A DNA stretch of 8,408 bases from Actinomycetes bacterium. Its GTDB lineage: Bacteria > Actinomycetota > Actinomycetes > Propionibacteriales > Nocardioidaceae. The position numbers and the translations under genes are program-made. Shown here in pieces: positions 1 to 6,493 of the stretch (its first letter is position 1; every line of letters begins with the position of its first letter). The notes beneath the pieces were generated by a model. That model was given only the letters and a program-made list of their open reading frames with translations. It was not told where the DNA came from and made no database searches. The DNA lies in contig JAEZKN010000248.1 of the NCBI GenBank assembly GCA_023415395.1, positions 1 through 8,408 on the forward strand. Direction: 5' to 3'.

Positions 1-309
1 GCGCTGGCCGGCGACGCCGAGCACCTGCTGCCCGTGCTGGAGGCGACCCGCCAGCGCGACGTGTTCGACGACCCGTTCGCCGACGACGCCGGGGAGCGCC
101 GCCCGGTGCTGCTGGTGCTCGACGACGGCAGCGACGAGCCCGTCGTCCGGGAGCAGCGCGGCCGGCTCCAGGCGGCGGCCGCGGCGCGCGGCGTACGCGT
201 CGAGACGGTGACGACCGACGCCCCCTCGGAGGTCGCGCGCTACGCGTCGCTGCTCCTGAGCGGCACCTACGCCTCGGAGTACCTCCGGGTCGGCCTGGTC
301 GAGGACTGA
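1..309 (+). CDS. SIS-domain sugar-phosphate isomerase-like protein, C-terminal part (5' end outside window)
   Basis: Frame 1 is open from the first base to a TGA at 307-309, giving the last 102 residues of a protein whose start lies outside the window. The piece has the layout of the C-terminal half of the phosphoglucose/phosphomannose isomerase-like SIS proteins of Actinobacteria (relatives of mycobacterial Rv3256c/TobH). It has a FDDPF segment, a hydrophobic strand (PVLLVLDDG), an arginine/alanine-rich helix, a second strand (VRVETVTTD) and a final helix reading SLLLSGTYASEYLRVGL. The last element corresponds to the family's usual closing motif, in which a small-residue turn is followed by YL and a hydrophobic stretch. 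In Actinobacteria this gene commonly sits with manB/pmm and manA upstream of ahcY, and the context here agrees. Catalytic residues lie upstream and cannot be checked, so substrate and activity are not established. An internal GTG at 34 is not a credible start because the frame is open before it. Confidence 0.75.
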   Translation, partial: ALAGDAEHLLPVLEATRQRDVFDDPFADDAGERRPVLLVLDDGSDEPVVREQRGRLQAAAAARGVRVETVTTDAPSEVARYASLLLSGTYASEYLRVGLVED

Positions 310-332
310 CCGAGGACTGAGCGAGGACTGAA
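300..332 (+). repeat. Three 11-bp tandem repeats across the stop codon of the SIS gene
   Basis: The unit CGAGGACTGAN occurs three times with no gap, at 300-310, 311-321 and 322-332. The first ten bases are identical in all copies and only the last base varies (C, G, A). The first copy encodes the last residues and the TGA stop of the SIS gene. Because the unit is 11 bp long, each copy places its TGA in a different frame (307-309, 318-320, 329-331), so all three forward frames are closed within 25 bp. Slipped-strand duplication of the gene's end is the simplest origin. Confidence 0.9.
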
Positions 333-360
333 TCCACCACCCTCCGGGTAGACCGGAAGC

Positions 361-1476
361 GTGCCTCCCACCGCCCGTGACCCCTGGTTCGACAACGCCA
401 AGATGGCGCTCGTCGCCCTCGTGGTCGTCGGCCACGCCTGGGTGCTGCTGCCCGACAACTCCGTCACCGACCACTGCTACGACTTCCTCTACGCCTGGCA
501 CGTGCCGGCGTTCGTGTTCGTCACCGGCTTCCTGTCGCAGAAGTTCGCCTACACCAAGGTGCGGATGTGGCAGCTCTTCCGCACCGTGGTCGTGCCCTAC
601 CTGCTCTTCGAGTGCGCGATCGCGCTCTTCCGCATCTACGTCGGCGGCGAGCAGCTCGACGACCTCTTCCGCGACCCCCACTGGCCGATGTGGTACCTCG
701 CGGCGCTGTTCTTCTGGCGGCTGCTGACCCCGGTGTTCCGGCCGATGCCGCTCGGCATCGTGGTCGCCGTCGCGGTCAGCCTGGTGGCCGGGATCTACGC
801 CGGGGACACCCTCGACATCGCCCGGGTCCTGGGGCTGCTGCCGTTCTTCGTCATGGGCCTCAAGGCGACGCCGGAGCGGCTCGAGCTGCTGCGCCGCACG
901 CCGGTGCAGGTCGCGGCGGTCGGCGTCTTCCTCGCCATCTGGATCGCGACCACCTGGACGGACTCCTGGGCGAGCACCGAGTGGCTCTACTACCGCTCCC
1001 GCTACGACGAGATGGGCTACGCCGACGACCTCAACGCGCTGCTCACCCGGGCGCTCGTGCTGGCGATCGGCACCCTGGGCGCCTGGGCCTTCTTCGCACT
1101 GGTGCCGCGGGTGAGCGGCTGGTTCACGCGGCTGGGCGCCGCCACGCTGGTCGTCTACCTCTTCCACGGCTTCTTCGTGAAGGGCGCCGAGTACGCCGGC
1201 TACCCGGGCTGGGCCGACGACCACCCCCTCCCGATCACCTTCGCCATGACGACCGTGGCGGCCGCGCTGCTCTCGCTGCTCCTCGCGTGGCGCCCGGTCT
1301 CCTCGCGGCTCCAGGAGCTCGTGGACCCGCTGGGCTACGCCGAGCGGCACGTGGACCACGCCGTCGACCTCACCATCGCCAAGGACCAGGTCCAGCCCGA
1401 GGTGCAGGCCGAGCTGGACGCCGTGACGGAGTCCGGGACCGGTGGGGTCGCGGACCGGATGACTCCCTCCCGCTAG
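361..1476 (+). CDS. Membrane acyltransferase, fucose 4-O-acetylase-like (acyltransferase 3 superfamily)
   Basis: This is a 371-residue polytopic membrane protein with about ten hydrophobic segments between residues 14 and 310. It has the hallmarks of the COG3594 (fucose 4-O-acetylase and related) branch of acyltransferase 3 enzymes. These are WFDNAKMALVALVVVGHAW at residues 9-27 with the conserved GH (His25), WHVPAFVFVTGFLS with His47 (46-59), WPMWYLAALFFWR (108-120), and YLFHGFF with His269 (266-272). The family moves acyl groups, usually acetyl, from the cytoplasm onto sugars or envelope glycans; the acceptor here is unknown. The last 50 residues are a charged tail without membrane segments. 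The start is a GTG at 361. There is no well-placed Shine-Dalgarno sequence (GGAAG at 355-359 is too close), but TAGACC at 349-354 could be a poor -10 for a leaderless transcript. An ATG at 403 is a less likely start because it would cut into the conserved first motif. Confidence 0.85.
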   Translation: MPPTARDPWFDNAKMALVALVVVGHAWVLLPDNSVTDHCYDFLYAWHVPAFVFVTGFLSQKFAYTKVRMWQLFRTVVVPYLLFECAIALFRIYVGGEQLDDLFRDPHWPMWYLAALFFWRLLTPVFRPMPLGIVVAVAVSLVAGIYAGDTLDIARVLGLLPFFVMGLKATPERLELLRRTPVQVAAVGVFLAIWIATTWTDSWASTEWLYYRSRYDEMGYADDLNALLTRALVLAIGTLGAWAFFALVPRVSGWFTRLGAATLVVYLFHGFFVKGAEYAGYPGWADDHPLPITFAMTTVAAALLSLLLAWRPVSSRLQELVDPLGYAERHVDHAVDLTIAKDQVQPEVQAELDAVTESGTGGVADRMTPSR

Positions 1477-1479
1477 GCT
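1474..1479 (+). promoter_or_regulatory. Candidate -10 element for a leaderless DUF808 transcript
   Basis: TAGGCT matches the actinobacterial -10 pattern TANNNT and ends 7 nt before the ATG at 1487, the spacing expected if transcription starts at the A of the start codon. There is no Shine-Dalgarno sequence in the 10 nt between the upstream stop and this ATG, which supports a leaderless start. The first three bases are also the TAG stop of the acyltransferase gene. I see no clear -35 box. This is inference from motif and spacing only. Confidence 0.4.
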
Positions 1480-1486
1480 CCCGCGC

Positions 1487-2431
1487 ATGGCTGGAGGGCT
1501 CTTCGCGCTGCTCGACGACGTGGCCGCACTGGCCCGCATGGCGGCGGCGTCCATCGACGACGTCGGCGCGGCCGCCGGCCGGGCCACCACCAAGGCCGCG
1601 GGCGTGGTCGTGGACGACACCGCGGTGACCCCGCAGTACGTCCACGGCGTCACCGCCGACCGCGAGCTGCCGATGATCAAGAGGATCACGATCGGCTCGC
1701 TGCGCAACAAGCTGCTGATCATCCTGCCGGTCGCGCTGCTGCTCAGCCAGTTCGTGCCCTGGCTCCTCACACCGATCCTCATGGTCGGCGGCTCCTACCT
1801 CTGCTACGAGGGTGCCGAGAAGGTCTGGCACAAGGTCCGCGGCGGCGGCGAGCACCACGACACACCGGTGGCCGAGAGCGGACCGGAGGCCGAGAAGCAG
1901 ATGGTCTCCGGCGCCATCCGCACCGACCTGATCCTCTCGGCCGAGATCATGGTGATCGCCCTCAACGAGGTCGCCGAGGAGCCGTTCCTCACCCGCCTGG
2001 CGATCCTGGTCGTGGTGGCCATCGCCATCACGATCGCGGTCTACGGCGTGGTCGCGATCATCGTGAAGCTCGACGACGTCGGCCTCGCGCTCACCCAGCG
2101 CGCCTCGTCGTTCGCGCAGAAGGTCGGCCAGGCGCTGGTGGTCGGCACCCCCCGCCTGCTCGCGGTCATCTCGGTCGTCGGCACCGCCGCCATGCTCTGG
2201 GTCGGAGGCCACATCTTCCTCAACGGCCTGCACGAGCTCGGCTGGGACCCGCTCTACGACCTGGTCCACCACGCCGAGGAGGCCGTCCACCACGGCGTCC
2301 AGGGCTGGCTGGTCAACACCGCGCTCTCCGCGGTCCTCGGCCTGGTGCTCGGACTGGTCATCATCGGGCTGCTGCACCTGGTCGCGCCGCTCGCCGGCCG
2401 GGTGCGCCGAGGATTCTCCCGAAACCAGTAG
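1487..2431 (+). CDS. DUF808 (YedI-like) inner-membrane protein of unknown function
   Basis: The 314-residue product matches the DUF808 family (E. coli YedI, about 305 residues) over its full length. The N-terminus is typical: MAGGLFALLDDVAALARMAA, a small-residue helical region, then DDTAVTPQYVHG (43-54) and ADRELPMIKRITIGSLRNK (57-75). Membrane segments are predicted at about 74-104 (probably a hairpin, broken at PW), 168-193, 223-243 and 275-300. The loop after the first hairpin carries the family-typical YEGAEKVWHK (107-116). Two histidine clusters face loops: GEHHD (121-125) and a HHAEEAVHHG stretch (261-270). No biochemical role is established for the family, and I do not assign one. The gene starts 10 nt after the acyltransferase stop. 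It has no ribosome-binding site but a -10-like TAGGCT, so it may be transcribed from its own promoter as well as by read-through. Confidence 0.85.
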   Translation: MAGGLFALLDDVAALARMAAASIDDVGAAAGRATTKAAGVVVDDTAVTPQYVHGVTADRELPMIKRITIGSLRNKLLIILPVALLLSQFVPWLLTPILMVGGSYLCYEGAEKVWHKVRGGGEHHDTPVAESGPEAEKQMVSGAIRTDLILSAEIMVIALNEVAEEPFLTRLAILVVVAIAITIAVYGVVAIIVKLDDVGLALTQRASSFAQKVGQALVVGTPRLLAVISVVGTAAMLWVGGHIFLNGLHELGWDPLYDLVHHAEEAVHHGVQGWLVNTALSAVLGLVLGLVIIGLLHLVAPLAGRVRRGFSRNQ

Positions 2432-2438
2432 CGCGTTC

Positions 2439-2483
2439 TACGCTCGGTCCCTTGGCAGCTTCCGCCACTTCCGGACCCAGGAG
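2439..2483 (+). promoter_or_regulatory. Likely ahcY promoter (-10) and ribosome-binding site
   Basis: In the 57-bp gap before ahcY, TACGCT at 2439-2444 fits the TANNNT -10 consensus and would start a transcript near 2450-2452, giving a leader of about 40 nt. No good -35 is visible; TTCTCC at 2414-2419 is a poor match with a 19-nt spacer. AGGAG at 2479-2483 lies 5 nt before the ATG at 2489 and is the clearest Shine-Dalgarno sequence in the window, so it fixes the ahcY start. The leader is too short to hold an S-adenosylhomocysteine riboswitch. Confidence 0.45.
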
Positions 2484-2488
2484 CAGAC

Positions 2489-3919
<1,431 letters not shown>

Positions 3920-3923
3920 GGCG

Positions 3924-3949
3924 CCTGGCCTGAGCCTGCGAAGGCCAGG
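3924..3949 (+). terminator. Terminator-like hairpin after ahcY
   Basis: CCTGGCCT (3924-3931) and AGGCCAGG (3942-3949) form a perfect 8-bp stem around a 10-nt loop, starting 4 nt after the ahcY stop. There is no T-run on the 3' side, so it is not a classical Rho-independent terminator. T-poor hairpins of this kind are nevertheless common at gene ends in high-GC Actinobacteria. Its position suggests that ahcY and mtrA are separate transcription units. Confidence 0.5.
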
Positions 3950-3961
3950 AAGCACGCGCTG

Positions 3962-4088
3962 GGTCGAGTAGGCGCGCGGCCGACGAAGGAGGCCGCGACC
4001 GCCGTATCGAGACCGGGCGATGCCGTGTCCCGGCTCACCGGGTCTCGATAAGCTCGCTGGCGCGCGCCACGCGACCGACGAAGTCGCG
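3962..4088 (+). repeat. Structured palindromic intergenic repeat with two direct-repeat hairpins
   Basis: The core is a perfect 10-bp inverted repeat, TATCGAGACC (4005-4014) and GGTCTCGATA (4041-4050). Imperfect outer arms begin GGTCGAGTAGGCGCGC at 3962 and end GCGCGCCACGCGACC at 4076. The left arm is longer by about 17 nt. Each side carries a hairpin in the same orientation. The left one is CGCGGCC/GGCCGCG (3975-3981 and 3991-3997) and the right one is CGCGAC/GTCGCG (4070-4075 and 4083-4088). Both loops contain CGACGAA. A smaller CCCGG/CCGGG stem (4029-4033 and 4038-4042) lies in the centre. GGTCTCGATA-type palindromes resemble dispersed intergenic repeats I associate with Nocardioides and related genomes, but one window cannot show copy number. 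There is no open reading frame here with coding character. The right hairpin ends immediately before the mtrA start region. Confidence 0.65.
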
Positions 4089-4094
4089 CATGCC

Positions 4095-4103
4095 TGCCAT
4101 GAT
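4095..4103 (+). promoter_or_regulatory. mtrA: Candidate extended -10 for a leaderless mtrA transcript
   Basis: TGCCATGAT reads as an extended -10 (TGN plus CATGAT) and ends 7 nt before the ATG at 4111, the same spacing as the TAGGCT before the DUF808 gene. CATGAT departs from TANNNT at its first base, so the match is imperfect. An alternative -10, TAAGCT at 4049-4054, lies inside the palindromic repeat and would give a leader of 30-50 nt. Neither has been shown to work. Confidence 0.3.
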
Positions 4104-4110
4104 GGATGAC

Positions 4111-4836
4111 ATGAGCGAGTCTGTGGGGGCACCGTCTGCCGCGACCAGCGAGCCACCCGGCAAGGGCCGGATCCTGGTCGTCGACGACGATGCGTCCCTG
4201 GCGGAGATGCTCACGATCGTGCTGCGCCAGGAGGGCTTCGAGAGCCGCATGGTCACGCGCGGTGACCTCGCGATGGAGGAGTTCCGCGACTACCGCCCCG
4301 ACCTGGTCCTGCTCGACCTGATGCTGCCCGGCAAGGACGGCATCGACGTGTGCAAGGAGATCCGGGCGGAGTCGGGCGTCCCGATCGTGATGCTGACCGC
4401 GAAGGGCGACACCGTCGACGTCGTGGTCGGTCTGGAGTCCGGGGCCGACGACTACGTCGTCAAGCCGTTCAAGCCCAAGGAACTCGTCGCCCGGATCCGC
4501 GCCCGGATCCGGCGCCTGGACGCACCGAGCCCGGAGACGCTGACGATCGGTGACCTCAGCATCGACGTCGCGGGCCACGCGGTGACCCGCGGCGGCGCCC
4601 CGATCAGCCTGACGCCGCTCGAGTTCGACCTCCTCGTCTGCCTGGCCCGCAAGCCGTGGCAGGTCTTCACCCGCGAGGTCCTGCTCGAGCAGGTGTGGGG
4701 CTACCGGCACGCCGCGGACACGCGCCTGGTGAACGTCCACGTCCAGCGGCTCCGGTCCAAGGTCGAGCACGACCCGGAGAACCCCGAGATCGTCGTGACC
4801 GTGCGGGGCGTGGGGTACAAGGCCGGAACGTCCTAG
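4111..4836 (+). CDS. mtrA: Response regulator MtrA (OmpR/PhoB family)
   Basis: MtrA is the DNA-binding partner of the MtrB kinase. In Actinobacteria it controls genes for cell-wall hydrolases, cell division and replication control. From ATG 4111 the protein has 241 residues. The receiver domain (about 20-135) shows the acidic cluster Asp25-Asp27 in ILVVDDDASLAEMLTIVLR, phospho-acceptor Asp69 in LVLLDLMLPG, Thr96, the switch aromatic Tyr115, and Lys118 in VVKPFKPKELVARIRAR. The winged-helix domain (about 145-238) includes ISLTPLEFDLL, VLLEQVWGYRH, TRLVNVHVQRLRSKVE and VRGVGYKAG, almost word for word the mycobacterial MtrA C-terminus. In-frame ATGs also exist at 4090, 4099 and 4102. I prefer 4111 because of a -10-like motif 7 nt upstream and because it gives the shorter leader, but 4090 (248 residues, weak GAAG upstream) is possible. 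Even from 4111, about 19 poorly conserved residues precede the receiver domain, more than in M. tuberculosis. mtrB begins 4 nt after the stop. Confidence 0.96.
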   Translation: MSESVGAPSAATSEPPGKGRILVVDDDASLAEMLTIVLRQEGFESRMVTRGDLAMEEFRDYRPDLVLLDLMLPGKDGIDVCKEIRAESGVPIVMLTAKGDTVDVVVGLESGADDYVVKPFKPKELVARIRARIRRLDAPSPETLTIGDLSIDVAGHAVTRGGAPISLTPLEFDLLVCLARKPWQVFTREVLLEQVWGYRHAADTRLVNVHVQRLRSKVEHDPENPEIVVTVRGVGYKAGTS

Positions 4837-4840
4837 GCCC

Positions 4841-6493
4841 ATGCTGCACCTGCGCACCCCGAGCAGCTCCGCGGTCAGCGGCCGCCGGCTGCCGGAGTCG
4901 GTCCGCCGAGGCCTGACCTTCTGGCGCCGCTCGATCCAGGCGCGGGTCGTGGCCAGCACGGTGCTGCTCGCGGCCGCGGTCATCAGCGTCGTCGGCTGGT
5001 TCCTGCTGCAGCAGAGGCGTGAGGGCCTGCTCGACCACCGCGTCGACGCGGTCGTGGCGGAGGCCAACGACGAGACCAAGGGCGCCCGGGAGCTCCTGGG
5101 CGCCTCGCGCGCGTCCGGCAGCGACGCGGTGCAGCAGCAGCAGAGCCTGGCCGGCATCCTCATCCAGCGCGGCGAGACCCGCGGGTTCTCGGTGGTCCTG
5201 GTCGGACCGGCCGAGCCCGGCGCCCGGATCGCCGACGGCGGCACGGCGTCCACGGAGGGCCTGGACACCGCGAGCGTCCCGGAGTCGCTCCAGGCGCACT
5301 TCGACGAGCCGAACGCGTCGCCGGCGTGGACCTACACCACGATGCGGACCACCGAGGACGGCGTCGAGACCCAGGAGCCGGCGATCGCCGTCGGGTCGCA
5401 GGTCCTGCTGCCGGCCGACGGCGAGACGTACACGCTCTACTACCTCTTCCCGCTCGACGAGCAGGCGGAGACGCTCGACCTGGTCACGCGGGCGCTGCTG
5501 GCCGCGGCGACCCTGCTGCTCGTGCTCGTGGCCGGCATGACCTGGCTGGTGACCCGCCAGGTGGTGACGCCGATCCGGATGGCCCGCCGGGTCGCCGAGC
5601 GGCTGGCGGCCGGGCAGCTCCAGGAGCGGCTCAAGGTGTCCGGCGAGGACGACCTGGCGCGCCTGGCGACGTCGTTCAACCAGATGGCCAGCAACCTCCA
5701 GCGCCAGATCCGCCAGCTCGAGGAGCTCAGCCGGGTCCAGCGCCGGTTCGTCTCCGACGTCTCGCACGAGCTGCGGACCCCGCTCACCACGGTGCGGATG
5801 GCCGGCGACGTGCTCCACGACGCCCGCGACGGGTTCGACCCCGCGACGGCCCGGGCCGCCGAGCTCCTCCAGACCGAGCTCGACCGCTTCGAGACCCTGC
5901 TGGCCGACCTGCTCGAGATCAGCCGCTTCGACGCCGGTGCGGCGGTCCTCGAGACCGACGACGTCAACCTCGTGGACGTGGCCCACCGGATCGTCGACGC
6001 GACCCGCCCGCTGGCGCAGCAGCGCGGCGTGCAGGTGAGCGTGGACGCGCCGGACCACGCCTGCCTGGCCGAGGCCGACGTCCGCCGGGTCGAGCGGATC
6101 GTCCGCAACCTGGTCACGAACGCGATCGACCACGCCGCGGCCGACGGCCCCGACGGCCCCGACGGCATCGTCGTCCACGTCGCCGGCGACGACCACGCCG
6201 CCGCGATCGCCGTGCGCGACTACGGCGTCGGACTGGCTCCGGGGGAGGCGTCGATGGTCTTCAACCGGTTCTGGCGTGCCGACCCCGCCCGGGCCCGCAC
6301 CAGCGGCGGCACGGGTCTCGGGCTCTCGATCGCCCTCGAGGACACCCACCTGCACCGCGGGTGGCTCCAGGCGTGGGGTCGCCCGGGTGAGGGTGCGCAG
6401 TTCCGTCTCACCCTGCCGCGACGCGCCGGCGGGGTGCTCCGGCACAGCCCGCTCCCGCTCGTGCCCACCGACGTGGCGGAGCCGGTCCCGTGA
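4841..6493 (+). CDS. mtrB: Membrane sensor histidine kinase MtrB
   Basis: This is the sensor kinase that phosphorylates MtrA, 550 residues against 567 in M. tuberculosis. Domains in order are a basic cytoplasmic N-tail (1-35), a membrane segment (about 36-56), an extracytoplasmic domain of about 160 residues (57-216), a second membrane segment (about 217-238), HAMP (about 238-290, starting RQVVTPIRMARRV), the dimerisation/phosphotransfer domain with His309 in SDVSHELRTP, and an HATPase. The HATPase shows the N box RNLVTNAIDHA (Asn423, Asn427), G1 DYGVGL (460-465), F box FNRFWR (474-479) and G2 GGTGLGLSI (489-497). All catalytic boxes are intact. After the HATPase comes a short tail containing HSPLPLVP (535-542), which resembles an SPLP tail I recall from mycobacterial MtrB. 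The gene begins 4 nt after mtrA with only a weak GGAACG upstream, so translation is probably coupled to mtrA. Its stop overlaps the lpqB start. Confidence 0.96.
   Translation: MLHLRTPSSSAVSGRRLPESVRRGLTFWRRSIQARVVASTVLLAAAVISVVGWFLLQQRREGLLDHRVDAVVAEANDETKGARELLGASRASGSDAVQQQQSLAGILIQRGETRGFSVVLVGPAEPGARIADGGTASTEGLDTASVPESLQAHFDEPNASPAWTYTTMRTTEDGVETQEPAIAVGSQVLLPADGETYTLYYLFPLDEQAETLDLVTRALLAAATLLLVLVAGMTWLVTRQVVTPIRMARRVAERLAAGQLQERLKVSGEDDLARLATSFNQMASNLQRQIRQLEELSRVQRRFVSDVSHELRTPLTTVRMAGDVLHDARDGFDPATARAAELLQTELDRFETLLADLLEISRFDAGAAVLETDDVNLVDVAHRIVDATRPLAQQRGVQVSVDAPDHACLAEADVRRVERIVRNLVTNAIDHAAADGPDGPDGIVVHVAGDDHAAAIAVRDYGVGLAPGEASMVFNRFWRADPARARTSGGTGLGLSIALEDTHLHRGWLQAWGRPGEGAQFRLTLPRRAGGVLRHSPLPLVPTDVAEPVP

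Noticed and set aside
567..1628. A 353-codon plus-strand frame overlapping the acyltransferase
   Set aside because: The product is an Arg/Ala/Pro-rich off-frame translation without domains, whereas the other frame has a coherent membrane topology and family motifs.
2432..2488. A possible S-adenosylhomocysteine riboswitch before ahcY
   Set aside because: The gap is only 57 bp and the likely leader about 40 nt, too short for the known SAH aptamer, and I see no matching stems.
3987..3993. AAGGAGG, a perfect Shine-Dalgarno sequence between ahcY and mtrA
   Set aside because: No start codon lies at a suitable distance downstream. The sequence sits partly in the loop and partly in the 3' stem of the left hairpin of the palindromic element, so it is probably incidental.
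5132..5143. A CAG x4 microsatellite in mtrB
   Set aside because: It encodes four glutamines in the extracytoplasmic domain and is too short to be notable in a GC-rich gene.
4667..6445. A 592-codon open frame on the minus strand, opposite mtrA and mtrB
   Set aside because: It has the same low-complexity antisense composition and lies opposite genes with intact catalytic motifs. Long antisense frames are expected at this GC content.
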